NCBI GenBank assembly: GCA_031261785.1
Contig: JAISIZ010000005.1
Span: forward strand, 1-43,826
Reading direction: 5' to 3'
DNA from: Mediterranea sp. (in: CFB group bacteria)
GTDB taxonomy: Bacteria > Bacteroidota > Bacteroidia > Bacteroidales > Bacteroidaceae
Length of the DNA: 43,826 nucleotides
Below are positions 6,838-15,876 of the stretch, one piece after another. Within the stretch, counting starts at the first letter, position 1. Each line of letters begins with the position of its first letter. The notes below the pieces were generated by a model that was not told the DNA's origin, did no database searches, and saw only the letters and a program-made list of their open reading frames with translations. The translations under genes and the position numbers were made by a program.

Positions 6838-9800
6838 ATGTCGATAAGGTTAAACAAAGTAACAAGAGATTTGGGTGTAGGACTTTCAACAATCGTTGAA
6901 TACCTGCAGAAAAAAGGGCATACCGTTGAAAAGGATCCGGGTACCAAGATCACCGACGAACAATACGCCCTGCTCGTCAAGGAATTCAGCAAGGACAAAA
7001 ACTTGAGGATAGAGTCGGAGCGTTTCAGCCAGAAACGCCAAAACAAGGATCGTGGCGGCAAGGGAACCGTGGCTATCGAGGGATACGACAAGAAGCCCGG
7101 GAAACCGAAAAGCGAGACCATCAGGACGGCGACCGAGGAGAATCGGCAGAAGTACAAACCCCTGGGAAAAATCGACCTGAGCAATCCGGGCGCCGGATGG
7201 AAAAAGGCCGAGGAGGAAAAGAAGGCGCAACCCGCGCCGCAGCCCGAAGTGAAACCGGAACCCGCCGCCAAACCGGAACCCGCCAAACCGGAACCCGAAC
7301 AGAAAGCCGAAACGCCGAAAGAGAGCCAACCGGCTACGACAAGCACACCGGTGACCGAACAACCCAAGCCTGAGGTTGTGGAGGAGAAAACGACAAGCAT
7401 CGAGAAGGAAGTGAAAGTGGAGAAAACGCCCCAAGAAAAGACTGAAGCAAAACCCATAGAAATAGTGGAAAAACGTGAAACGGACAAACCAGTGGCCGAA
7501 GCGCCCCTGCCCGAAAAGAAAGAGACTGAGATTTTCACCATACACAAACCGTCGGATTTAGGACCGAGAGTGAACGTGGTAGGACAAATCGACCTCGCCG
7601 CATTGAACCAAAACACCCGCCCAAGACCCAAGAGCAAGTCGGAAAAGCGCAAGGAACGGGAAGAGCGGGAAAAACAACGCCAGAACGAGAGGAAGGCGCT
7701 GAAGGAATCGATCATCAAGGAGATTCGCAAGGACGACCCCAACAAGCCCAAGGAGGGTACCGAGGGGACGGGACGCAACCGGAGACGTCGCAACCGCATC
7801 AACAAGGATAAGATCGACATCGAGAACGTAGCGGCCACCAGCTTCGGGAACGGAGGAAAGCCGACAGGCGGACAAGGCGGCAAGGGCGGCGGCAACAGCG
7901 GCGGCAATACCGGCGGCGGCAACACCGGCGGAGGCCGGGGAAGCCAGAACGCCGGCAAGAAGAATAATAAGGAACGCGCGAGGAAACAACCCGTCAAGCA
8001 GGAGGTAAGCGAGGAAGACGTTGCCAAGCAGGTGAAAGAGACGTTGGCGCGCCTCACCACCAAGGGAAAGAACAAAGCCTCCAAGTACAGGAAGGAGAAA
8101 CGCGAGCTGGCGTCTAACCGCAAGGAGGAGCAAGAGAACCAGGAAATGGCGGACAGCAAGGTGCTGAAGCTGACCGAGTTCGTGACGGCCAACGAGCTGG
8201 CTACCATGATGGACGTGTCGGTGACGCAAGTCATAGCCACCTGCATGAGCATAGGCATCATGGTGTCCATCAACCAACGCCTCGACGCGGAGACCATCAA
8301 CCTGGTGGCCGAGGAGTTCGGATTCAAGACCGAATACGTAAGCGCCGAGGTGGCGCAAGCCATTGTCGAAGAGGAGGACAGGCCCGAGGACCTGCAACCG
8401 CGGGCGCCTATCGTGACGGTGATGGGCCATGTCGACCACGGCAAGACGTCGCTGCTCGACTACATCCGCAAGGCGAACGTCATCGCCGGCGAGGCCGGAG
8501 GCATCACGCAGCACATCGGCGCCTACAACGTGAAGATGGAAGACGGACGACGCATCACCTTCCTCGACACGCCGGGACACGAAGCTTTCACCGCCATGCG
8601 TGCCCGTGGGGCGAAGGTGACGGACATCGCCATCATCATCGTGGCGGCCGACGACAACGTGATGCCGCAGACCAAGGAGGCCATCAATCACGCCATGGCC
8701 GCAGGGGTGCCCATCGTGTTCGCCATCAACAAGATCGATAAGCCGGGAGCCAATCCCGACAAGATAAAGGAAGAACTGGCCGCCATGAACTTCCTCGTGG
8801 AGGAATGGGGAGGCAAGTACCAGTCGCAGGACATCTCGGCCAAGAAAGGCGTCGGCGTGGCGGAGCTGATGGAGAAGGTGTTGCTGGAAGCCGAGATGCT
8901 CGAGCTGAAGGCCAATCCCAACCGCAACGCCACGGGTTCCATCATCGAGTCGTCATTGGATAAGGGGCGTGGATACGTGGCCACCGTCTTGGTGTCCAAC
9001 GGTACGCTGAAGGTGGGCGACATCGTGCTGGCCGGCATCTATTACGGCCGCGTGAAGGCCATGTTCAACGAGCGTAACCAGCGAGTGAAGGAGGCGAGAC
9101 CCTCCGAACCGGTGCTGATACTCGGACTGAACGGGGCGCCCGCCGCGGGCGACACCTTCCACGTGGTGGCTACCGAGCAGGAGGCGCGCGAGATCACCAA
9201 CAAGCGTGAGCAGCTGGCGCGCGAGCAGGGGCTGCGGACGCAGAAGATACTGACGCTCGACGAGCTGGGCCGACGCATCGCGCTGGGCAACTTCCAGGAA
9301 CTGAACGTCATCGTCAAGGGCGACGTGGACGGATCCGTGGAGGCCTTGAGCGACTCGCTCATCAAGCTTTCCACCGAACAGATACAGGTGAACGTCATCC
9401 ACAAGGGAGTGGGGCAGATCTCCGAATCGGACGTCTCGTTGGCCGCCGCTTCCGACGCCATCATCGTCGGCTTCCAGGTACGCCCGTCGGGCGCCGCCGC
9501 AAGGCTGGCCGAGCAAGATGGCGTGGATATCCGCAAGTACTCTGTAATCTACGATGCCATCGAGGAGGTGAAGGCCGCCATGGAGGGCATGTTGGCTCCC
9601 ACCGTGAAGGAGCAGGTGACCGCTACCCTCGAGGTACGCGAGGTGTTCAACATCTCGAAAGTCGGGGTCGTGGCCGGAGCGCTGGTGAAGACGGGCAAGG
9701 TGAAACGAAGCGACAAGGCGCGCCTCATACGCGACGGCATCGTGGTCTTCACCGGACAGATCAATGCCTTGAAACGGTTCAAGGACGACGTCAAGGAGGT

Positions 9801-9906
9801 TGGTACCAACTTCGAGTGCGGCATCAGCCTGGTCAACTACAACGACATAAAGGTGGAGGACACCATCGAGACGTTCGAAGAAATAGAAGTGAAGGCAACG
9901 CTCTAA
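6838..9906 (+). CDS. infB: translation initiation factor IF-2
   Basis: A 1022-residue IF2, which brings fMet-tRNA to the 30S subunit and hydrolyses GTP on subunit joining. The N-terminus has the IF2-N fold ([20 protein letters not shown]), then a long low-complexity region of about 380 residues rich in Lys, Glu, Pro and Ala, with a Gly/Asn-rich stretch around residues 340-380. The GTPase core begins with GHVDHGKT (530-537) and continues with DTPGHEAF and NKID. Domains II to IV follow and end with the C-terminal EF-Tu-like barrel. The large variable linker is typical of the Bacteroidetes protein. Third gene of the rimP operon. Confidence 0.98.
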   Translation: MSIRLNKVTRDLGVGLSTIVEYLQKKGHTVEKDPGTKITDEQYALLVKEFSKDKNLRIESERFSQKRQNKDRGGKGTVAIEGYDKKPGKPKSETIRTATEENRQKYKPLGKIDLSNPGAGWKKAEEEKKAQPAPQPEVKPEPAAKPEPAKPEPEQKAETPKESQPATTSTPVTEQPKPEVVEEKTTSIEKEVKVEKTPQEKTEAKPIEIVEKRETDKPVAEAPLPEKKETEIFTIHKPSDLGPRVNVVGQIDLAALNQNTRPRPKSKSEKRKEREEREKQRQNERKALKESIIKEIRKDDPNKPKEGTEGTGRNRRRRNRINKDKIDIENVAATSFGNGGKPTGGQGGKGGGNSGGNTGGGNTGGGRGSQNAGKKNNKERARKQPVKQEVSEEDVAKQVKETLARLTTKGKNKASKYRKEKRELASNRKEEQENQEMADSKVLKLTEFVTANELATMMDVSVTQVIATCMSIGIMVSINQRLDAETINLVAEEFGFKTEYVSAEVAQAIVEEEDRPEDLQPRAPIVTVMGHVDHGKTSLLDYIRKANVIAGEAGGITQHIGAYNVKMEDGRRITFLDTPGHEAFTAMRARGAKVTDIAIIIVAADDNVMPQTKEAINHAMAAGVPIVFAINKIDKPGANPDKIKEELAAMNFLVEEWGGKYQSQDISAKKGVGVAELMEKVLLEAEMLELKANPNRNATGSIIESSLDKGRGYVATVLVSNGTLKVGDIVLAGIYYGRVKAMFNERNQRVKEARPSEPVLILGLNGAPAAGDTFHVVATEQEAREITNKREQLAREQGLRTQKILTLDELGRRIALGNFQELNVIVKGDVDGSVEALSDSLIKLSTEQIQVNVIHKGVGQISESDVSLAAASDAIIVGFQVRPSGAAARLAEQDGVDIRKYSVIYDAIEEVKAAMEGMLAPTVKEQVTATLEVREVFNISKVGVVAGALVKTGKVKRSDKARLIRDGIVVFTGQINALKRFKDDVKEVGTNFECGISLVNYNDIKVEDTIETFEEIEVKATL

Positions 9907-10030
9907 GCGTACGCCATCGATATATTGAGAGAAACTAACATTAGGCACGGGCCGGCGACTGTGTCATCGAGGCATTAGAGAGATAGTGACTGGATGACAA
10001 TTGTCCGCGGTTCGTGCTTGAACAATACGT

Positions 10031-10567
10031 ATGAGTATGACCATTATCGACATTGTCCTTCTTATCCTCATCGGAGTAGGAACCGTACGGGGCTTCATGC
10101 GAGGCTTCATACGGCAGCTTTCGTCGCTCCTGGGACTGATTGTCGGCCTCCTGGCCGCCAAAGCCCTGTACACCAGCCTGGCCAGCAAGCTCTGTCCCGC
10201 ACTGACGGAATCCATGACCGTGGCGCAAATCATCGCTTTCGTCCTCATCTGGCTGGCCGTCCCGCTACTGTTCGCCATCGTCGCCTCGGTGCTCACCAAG
10301 GCGGTGGAACTCATCGCGCTGGGATGGCTCAACAGGTTGCTCGGAGCCGCGTTGGGGACGCTGAAATATCTGCTGCTGGTGAGCCTCGTGCTCTGCGTCA
10401 TCGAGTTCGTCGATAGCGATAATAAGCTGATTAGCGCAACAAAAAAGAATCAATCCTCGTTATATTATCCAGTGAGGAAGGTCGCCGGAACTATTTTCCC
10501 TGTAGTGAGCGACCTCACGCAACATTATATATTAGAGAATAACGATGCAACAAGAAGAACCCAATAA
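10031..10567 (+). CDS. CvpA family inner-membrane protein
   Basis: A 178-residue protein with four predicted membrane helices: near residues 3-20 ([20 protein letters not shown]), 30-50, 62-88 ([20 protein letters not shown]) and 100-125. The opening, with an IDIVLL helix followed by [10 protein letters not shown], is characteristic of CvpA-like proteins. The Escherichia coli namesake is needed for colicin V production and membrane homeostasis; the role here is unknown. The 124-bp gap after infB holds no recognisable signal, so it is probably part of the same operon. Its last 23 nt overlap the start of sufB in another frame, which suggests translational coupling to the Fe-S assembly genes. 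Confidence 0.88.
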   Translation: MSMTIIDIVLLILIGVGTVRGFMRGFIRQLSSLLGLIVGLLAAKALYTSLASKLCPALTESMTVAQIIAFVLIWLAVPLLFAIVASVLTKAVELIALGWLNRLLGAALGTLKYLLLVSLVLCVIEFVDSDNKLISATKKNQSSLYYPVRKVAGTIFPVVSDLTQHYILENNDATRRTQ

Positions 10568-11999
10568 ATACGTAAAGGAATTCACCAAGGAGAAGTATAA
10601 GTATGGCTTTACCACCGAGGTGCAGACCGACATCATCGAGCGAGGGCTGAACGAAGATATCATCCGGCTCATCTCTACGAAGAAAAACGAACCCGAGTGG
10701 CTGCTGGAGTTCAGGCTGAAAGCCTACCGGCACTGGCTGACCATGGAGATGCCCTCATGGGCACATCTACGCATTCCCGAGATTGATTACCAGGCTATCT
10801 CCTACTATGCTGATCCCACCAAGAAGAAGGAGGGACCGAAGAGCATGGACGAGGTGGATCCCGAACTGATCAAGACGTTCAACAAGCTGGGGATTCCCCT
10901 CGAGGAACAGATGGCGCTGAGCGGCATGGCGGTGGATGCCGTCATGGATTCCGTGTCGGTGAAAACCACCTTCAAGGAGACGCTGATGGAAAAAGGCATC
11001 ATCTTCTGCTCGTTCAGCGAGGCCGTGCGCGAGCATCCCGACCTGGTGAGGAAGTATCTTGGCTCCGTGGTGGGCTACCGCGACAATTTCTTCGCGTCGC
11101 TCAACTCGGCCGTCTTCTCCGACGGATCGTTTGTCTACATCCCCAAGGGCGTTCGCTGCCCCATGGAACTTTCTACCTATTTCCGTATCAATGCCCGCAA
11201 CACGGGACAGTTTGAACGCACGCTTATCGTGGCCGACGATGACGCTTACGTCTCCTACCTCGAGGGATGCACCGCTCCTATGCGCGACGAGAACCAGCTG
11301 CATGCCGCCATCGTGGAGATCGTGGTGCACGACCGGGCCGAGGTGAAGTACAGCACCGTCCAGAACTGGTACCCCGGCGACGCCGAGGGAAAGGGAGGGG
11401 TGTACAACTTCGTCACGAAACGGGGTAACTGCAAGGGTGTGGGCAGCAAGTTGTCGTGGACGCAGGTGGAGACTGGCTCGGCCATCACGTGGAAATACCC
11501 GTCCTGCATCCTCAGCGGAGACAACTCCACGGCGGAATTCTACTCCGTGGCCGTGACCAACAACCACCAACAGGCCGATACGGGTACGAAGATGATCCAC
11601 TTGGGAAAGAATACCCGCAGCACCATCGTGAGCAAAGGTATCTCGGCCGGATACAGCGAGAACTCTTACCGCGGCCTGGTGCGCGTGAGCGAGCGGGCCG
11701 AAAACGCCCGCAACTACAGTCAGTGCGATTCGCTCTTGCTGAGCGATAAATGTGGCGCGCATACCTTCCCCTATATGGACGTGCACAACGAGACCGCCAT
11801 CGTGGAGCACGAGGCCACCACCAGCAAAATCAGCGAGGACCAGATATTCTACTGTAACCAGCGGGGCATCTCCACTGAGGACGCCGTAGGACTTATCGTC
11901 AACGGATACGCCAAAGAGGTGCTCAACAAGCTGCCCATGGAGTTCGCCGTGGAAGCGCAGAAGTTGCTGTCGATCTCGCTGGAAGGCAGCGTGGGGTAG
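10545..11999 (+). CDS. sufB: Fe-S cluster assembly scaffold SufB
   Basis: A 484-residue SufB of normal length. It forms the SufBC2D complex on which new iron-sulfur clusters are built in the cytoplasm. The family core is clear: GRPSTYFRIN-like region [20 protein letters not shown], then [20 protein letters not shown], the beta-helix repeats, and the C-terminal [20 protein letters not shown] segment that packs against SufC. It begins inside the cvpA 3' end (23-nt overlap) at ATG 10545, with no later Met that would remove the overlap without losing family-like sequence. sufC follows after 46 bp. Confidence 0.97.
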   Translation: MQQEEPNKYVKEFTKEKYKYGFTTEVQTDIIERGLNEDIIRLISTKKNEPEWLLEFRLKAYRHWLTMEMPSWAHLRIPEIDYQAISYYADPTKKKEGPKSMDEVDPELIKTFNKLGIPLEEQMALSGMAVDAVMDSVSVKTTFKETLMEKGIIFCSFSEAVREHPDLVRKYLGSVVGYRDNFFASLNSAVFSDGSFVYIPKGVRCPMELSTYFRINARNTGQFERTLIVADDDAYVSYLEGCTAPMRDENQLHAAIVEIVVHDRAEVKYSTVQNWYPGDAEGKGGVYNFVTKRGNCKGVGSKLSWTQVETGSAITWKYPSCILSGDNSTAEFYSVAVTNNHQQADTGTKMIHLGKNTRSTIVSKGISAGYSENSYRGLVRVSERAENARNYSQCDSLLLSDKCGAHTFPYMDVHNETAIVEHEATTSKISEDQIFYCNQRGISTEDAVGLIVNGYAKEVLNKLPMEFAVEAQKLLSISLEGSVG

Positions 12000-12045
12000 G
12001 CCCGCAGGAATAAAACAAAGAGTGTAAACCGCTAAATCAAGAATT

Positions 12046-12798
12046 ATGTTAGAGATTAAAGATTTGCATGCCAGCATAAATGGCAAAGAGATATTGAAAG
12101 GCATCAACCTGACGGTGAAGCAAGGGGAGGTGCACGCTATCATGGGACCCAACGGATCGGGAAAGAGCACGCTCTCGTCCATACTGGTGGGCAATCCCTC
12201 CTTCGAGGTCACTAAAGGATCGGTGACCTTCTGCGGCAAGGACTTGCTGGAACTTAGTCCTGAGGAGCGCAGCCACGAAGGCATCTTCCTCAGCTTCCAG
12301 TATCCGGTGGAGATTCCGGGCGTGAGCATGGTGAACTTCATGCGCACCGCCGTGAACGAGAAACGTAAATATCTGGGACAAGCGCCGCTCACCGCCAGCG
12401 AATTCCTGAAGTTGATGCGCGACAAGCGTGCGGTAGTGGACATGGACAATAAGCTGGCCAACCGCGCGGTGAACGAGGGATTCTCGGGCGGCGAGAAGAA
12501 ACGTAACGAGATCTTCCAGATGGCCATGCTCGATCCGAGGCTCTGCATCCTCGACGAGACCGATTCGGGTCTCGATATCGACGCGCTCCGCATCGTGGCC
12601 GAAGGGGTCAACAAACTGAAGACGCCTGAGATGAGCGCTATCGTCATCACCCACTACCAGCGCTTGCTGGACTACCTCAAGCCCGACGTGGTGCACGTGC
12701 TATACAACGGACGCATCGTGAAGACCGCCGGCCCCGAACTGGCCCTGGAACTGGAAGAGAAAGGCTACGACTGGATAAAGAAGGAAGTAGGAGAATAA
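12046..12798 (+). CDS. sufC: Fe-S assembly ATPase SufC
   Basis: A 250-residue ABC-type ATPase, the energy-supplying partner of SufB and SufD. It has Walker A GPNGSGKST (Lys 40), the signature FSGGEKKRNEI, Walker B LCILDETDSGLD, and the late switch His in VITHYQR. The TDSGLD form of the D-loop is typical of SufC. The stop codon lies in GAATAAAC (12793-12800), an octamer repeated exactly at the stop of the inserted GxxExxY gene. The expected partner sufD is displaced by about 500 bp by that insertion but remains in the same orientation. Confidence 0.97.
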   Translation: MLEIKDLHASINGKEILKGINLTVKQGEVHAIMGPNGSGKSTLSSILVGNPSFEVTKGSVTFCGKDLLELSPEERSHEGIFLSFQYPVEIPGVSMVNFMRTAVNEKRKYLGQAPLTASEFLKLMRDKRAVVDMDNKLANRAVNEGFSGGEKKRNEIFQMAMLDPRLCILDETDSGLDIDALRIVAEGVNKLKTPEMSAIVITHYQRLLDYLKPDVVHVLYNGRIVKTAGPELALELEEKGYDWIKKEVGE

Positions 12799-12806
12799 AC
12801 GAACTT

Positions 12807-12837
12807 TTTAGACGCAGATGACACGGATGACACGGAT
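12807..12837. repeat. left 31-bp inverted repeat
   Basis: Begins TTTAGACGCAG and continues with ATGACACGG twice. It is the exact reverse complement of 13254-13284. It lies between the sufC stop and the start of the GxxExxY gene. Confidence 0.9.
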
Positions 12838-12852
12838 TTTAATTTGAGTGAT

Positions 12853-13290
12853 ATGGCATTGACACAAGCTGATAAGACAGAGAAGCTGATAAAGGCTTTT
12901 TATAGTGTATATAATGAATTGGGATATGGATTTATAGAGAATGTCTACCAAAACGCTCTTTATAAAGAGCTATTGTCACTGGGTATCCCTTGCGTAGCTC
13001 ACCCAAAGATTAATGTATATTATAAGAAGGAGATCGTAGGCTACTATCAAGCTGATATAATAGCCTTTGATTCTGTCATATTGGAGTTGAAAGCGGTTAG
13101 TGCGTTAACCGATGCCCATGAGCTTCAGCTTGTTAATTATCTTAAAGCTACAACCATAGAAGTAGGATTATTGTTGAATTTCGGCCCTAAGCCTGAGTTT
13201 CGTCGAAAAGTCTTCTCTCACTATTTTAGAGAGCGGTTGGAAGAAAATAAAAGATCCGTGTCATCCGTGTCATCTGCGTCTAAAGAATAA
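12853..13290 (+). CDS. GxxExxY family protein (PD-(D/E)XK nuclease fold)
   Basis: A 145-residue protein with the name-giving motif GFIENVY (residues 26-32) and a PD-(D/E)XK-like centre: Asp 68 in QADIIAF and Glu 78-x-Lys 80 in ILELKAV. I start at ATG 12853; an in-frame TTG at 12844 is possible. The family is widespread in Bacteroidetes and other environmental bacteria, with no settled function; a nuclease-like fold is predicted. The gene is clearly AT-richer than the suf genes around it, a sign of transfer. Its final residues KRSVSSVSSASKE are encoded by the right inverted repeat, so the tail has probably been shaped by the repeat and not by protein function. Confidence 0.88.
   Translation: MALTQADKTEKLIKAFYSVYNELGYGFIENVYQNALYKELLSLGIPCVAHPKINVYYKKEIVGYYQADIIAFDSVILELKAVSALTDAHELQLVNYLKATTIEVGLLLNFGPKPEFRRKVFSHYFRERLEENKRSVSSVSSASKE
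13254..13284. repeat. right 31-bp inverted repeat
   Basis: Exact reverse complement of 12807-12837. It overlaps the 3' end of the GxxExxY coding sequence and is followed directly by GAATAAAC, which supplies that gene's stop codon. Confidence 0.9.
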
Positions 13291-13303
13291 ACAGTATACC
13301 ATT

Positions 13304-14656
13304 ATGAGTATAGAAAAGCAATACATAGACCTGTTTTCGCAGGCGGAGACGATGATTCGCACGCATAGCGCCGAGGTGCTCAACGCGCCCCGAACCGCCG
13401 CGTTCGCCGACTTCGAGCGACAGGGCTTCCCCACCCGCAAGCTGGAGAAGTACAAGTACACGGACGTGAGCAAGTATTTCGAGCCGAATTTCGGCCTCAA
13501 TCTCAATCGTCTCGCCATACCCGTGAATCCCTACGAAGTGTTCAAATGCGACGTGCCCAACATGAGCACAGCCCTCTACTTCGTGCAGAACGATGCTTTT
13601 TACACCCGCGCGGTGCCCAAGGTGACTCTTCCCGAAGGGGTCATTTTCGGTAGCCTGAAAGAGATGGCCGCGACGCGCCCCGAGCTGGTGAGCAAATATT
13701 ATGGTAAGCTGGCCGACACCTCTAAAGACGGAGTGACGGCCTTTAATACCGCTTTCGCGCAAGATGGTGTCTTCTTCTACATCCCCAGGGGCGTAGTGCT
13801 GGAGAAGCCTATCCAGTTGGTCAATATCCTGCGGGCTGATGTCGACTTCATGGTCAACCGCCGCGTACTGATCGTGGTCGAAGAGGGCGCGCAAGCCCGG
13901 CTGCTGGTGTGCGACCACACCATGGACAACGTCAACTTCCTCGCCACGCAGGTGACGGAGGTCTTCGTGGGAGCCAATGCCACGTTCGACCTATACGAAC
14001 TTGAGGAGAGCCACACCAGTACCGTGCGCCTTAGTAACTTGTACGTGAGGCAAGAAGCCGACAGCAATGTCTTGCTCAATGGCATGACGTTGAACAACGG
14101 CACCACGCGCAACAACACCGAGGTGACGCTGGCGGGAGAAGGGGCGGAGATCAGCCTCTGTGGCATGGCCATCGCCGACGAAGATCAACGGGTGGACAAC
14201 CATACGACCATCGATCACGCCGTGCCCAACTGTACCAGCACCGAGCTGTTCAAGTATGTGCTCGACGGACAATCCACGGGGGTGTTCACCGGAGAGGTGC
14301 TCGTGCGTCCCGACGCGCAACACACCAACTCCCAGCAGACGAACCGCACGCTATGCGCTACCCGCGACGCGCACATGTACGCGCAGCCACAGTTGGAAAT
14401 TTACGCCGACGACGTGAGATGCGCGCACGGAGCCACCATAGGACAGCTTGACGAGAACGCCCTTTTCTACATGCGCTCCCGTGGCATCGTCGAGAAAGAG
14501 GCGCGTCTGCTACTGATGTTCGCGTTCGTCAACGAGGTGATCGACACCATCCGGCTTGACGTGCTCCGGGAACGGCTGCACTTGCTGGTTGAGAAACGTT
14601 TCCGAGGCGAGCTGAGCCGATGCGACAGCTGCGCCATCTGTAACAAGCCTAAATGA
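13304..14656 (+). CDS. sufD: Fe-S cluster assembly protein SufD
   Basis: A 450-residue SufD, the second scaffold subunit of SufBC2D. The helical N-terminus (through NAPRTAAFADFERQGFPTRK, with the LEKYKYTDVSKYF stretch) leads into a beta-helix core containing ARLLVCDHTMDN and the C-terminal HGATIGQLDENALFYMRSRG segment, which parallels the Suf[21 protein letters not shown] region. An extra Cys-containing tail, CDSCAICNKPK, is present at the very end. It starts 13 bp after the stop of the GxxExxY gene, so its expression depends on read-through from sufB-sufC across the insertion. It overlaps nothing, and sufS follows 1 bp later. Confidence 0.95.
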   Translation: MSIEKQYIDLFSQAETMIRTHSAEVLNAPRTAAFADFERQGFPTRKLEKYKYTDVSKYFEPNFGLNLNRLAIPVNPYEVFKCDVPNMSTALYFVQNDAFYTRAVPKVTLPEGVIFGSLKEMAATRPELVSKYYGKLADTSKDGVTAFNTAFAQDGVFFYIPRGVVLEKPIQLVNILRADVDFMVNRRVLIVVEEGAQARLLVCDHTMDNVNFLATQVTEVFVGANATFDLYELEESHTSTVRLSNLYVRQEADSNVLLNGMTLNNGTTRNNTEVTLAGEGAEISLCGMAIADEDQRVDNHTTIDHAVPNCTSTELFKYVLDGQSTGVFTGEVLVRPDAQHTNSQQTNRTLCATRDAHMYAQPQLEIYADDVRCAHGATIGQLDENALFYMRSRGIVEKEARLLLMFAFVNEVIDTIRLDVLRERLHLLVEKRFRGELSRCDSCAICNKPK

Positions 14657-14657
14657 T

Positions 14658-15872
14658 ATGTACGATATAGCCAAGATCAGGGAAGATTTTCCTATACTCG
14701 CCCGCACGGTGTACGGACACCCGCTCGTTTACCTGGACAACGGCGCCACTACGCAGAAACCGCGCGTGATGGTGGACGCGCTCGTCAACGAGTATTATTC
14801 GGCGAACGCCAACGTACACCGTGGCGTGCATTACCTTTCCCAGCAAGCGACCGAGCTGCACGAGGCCTCGCGCGAGACGGTGCGCCGTTTCATCAATGCC
14901 TGTAGCACGGACGAAATCGTCTTTACCCGCGGCACCACCGAGAGCGTCAACCTGCTGGCCTCCACCTTCGGCGACGAGTTCATGGGCGCGGGCGACGAGG
15001 TCATCCTCTCCGTCATGGAACATCACAGCAACATCGTACCGTGGCAACTGTTGGCCGCCCGTAAGGGCATCGGTATCAAGGTGATCCCGATGAACGACCA
15101 AGGAGAGCTGCTGATGGACGAGTATGAGAAGCTTTTTTCCGAACGCACGAAGCTCGTGAGCGTGACGCACGCCTCCAACGTGCTGGGTACGGTAAACCCG
15201 GTCAAGGAGATCATCGCTAAGGCCCATGCGCATGGTGTGCCCTGCCTGGTGGATGCCGCGCAGTCCGTCCCCCATACGGTGGTCGACGTGCAGGACTTGG
15301 ATGCCGACTTCCTCGTTTTCTCCGCCCACAAGATGTACGGCCCCACGGGTGTGGGCGTGCTTTACGGCAAGGAAAAATGGTTGGATGCCCTCCCCCCTTA
15401 TCAGGGAGGCGGAGAGATGATCCAGCACGTATCGTTCGAGAAGACCACGTTCAACGAACTCCCCTTCAAGTTCGAGGCAGGCACGCCTGACTACATCGGC
15501 ACCACAGGCCTTGCCCAGGCCATCGACTACGTCAACGCTCTCGGCATGGATCAAATCGCTGCCCACGAGCATGACTTGACGCAGTATGCCATCGACCGCT
15601 TGCGCGAGATTCCTGGCATGCGCATCTTCGGCGAAGCGGCCCATCGAGGATCCGTCATCTCTTTCCTGGTCGGGAACATCCATCACTTTGACATGGGAAC
15701 CCTGCTCGATCGCCTTGGCATCGCTGTCCGCACCGGACACCACTGCGCCCAGCCCCTTATGCAACGCCTCGGCGTGGAAGGTACGGTACGCGCTTCTTTC
15801 GCCCTGTACAACACGCGCGATGAGGTCGACGCGCTGGTAGCGGGCATCGAGCGGGTCATGAAAATGTTTTGA
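14658..15872 (+). CDS. sufS: SufS-type cysteine desulfurase
   Basis: A 404-residue PLP enzyme that takes sulfur from cysteine and passes it to Fe-S assembly. Key features are YLDNGATTQKP near the start, the PLP-binding Lys 225 in FSAHKMYGPTG, and the active-site Cys 363 in RTGHHCAQPL, in the short-loop arrangement of type II (SufS) enzymes. No SufE gene is seen nearby, so sulfur acceptance must depend on SufE or SufU elsewhere. It begins 1 bp after the sufD stop (TGATATG) and ends the suf operon. The next gene, on the other strand, ends only 4 bp away. Confidence 0.96.
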   Translation: MYDIAKIREDFPILARTVYGHPLVYLDNGATTQKPRVMVDALVNEYYSANANVHRGVHYLSQQATELHEASRETVRRFINACSTDEIVFTRGTTESVNLLASTFGDEFMGAGDEVILSVMEHHSNIVPWQLLAARKGIGIKVIPMNDQGELLMDEYEKLFSERTKLVSVTHASNVLGTVNPVKEIIAKAHAHGVPCLVDAAQSVPHTVVDVQDLDADFLVFSAHKMYGPTGVGVLYGKEKWLDALPPYQGGGEMIQHVSFEKTTFNELPFKFEAGTPDYIGTTGLAQAIDYVNALGMDQIAAHEHDLTQYAIDRLREIPGMRIFGEAAHRGSVISFLVGNIHHFDMGTLLDRLGIAVRTGHHCAQPLMQRLGVEGTVRASFALYNTRDEVDALVAGIERVMKMF

Positions 15873-15876
15873 GCGT

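Larger units (their letters stand above)
12801..13284. mobile_element. candidate mobile unit: inverted repeats around a GxxExxY gene
   Basis: Perfect 31-bp inverted repeats at 12807-12837 and 13254-13284 enclose one AT-rich gene, giving a 478-bp unit between repeat outer ends. Each arm contains two copies of the nonamer ATGACACGG. The octamer GAATAAAC occurs at 12793-12800 and 13285-13292: it abuts the right arm directly and lies 6 nt outside the left arm, so it could be a target-site duplication if the element begins at 12801. The right arm forms the last codons of the enclosed gene. No transposase is present. The unit interrupts the otherwise contiguous suf genes without reversing strand. 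Confidence 0.6.

Noticed and set aside
10767..12650. Long minus-strand open frame opposite sufB and sufC
   Set aside because: Shadow frame caused by high GC; the plus strand codes full-length SufB and SufC with all motifs.
12844..12852. TTG start for the GxxExxY gene
   Set aside because: An ATG nine bases later is in frame and the extra residues add nothing conserved; still possible.
12807..13284. Classical insertion sequence with transposase
   Set aside because: The only gene is a 145-residue GxxExxY protein; there is no DDE or HUH transposase.
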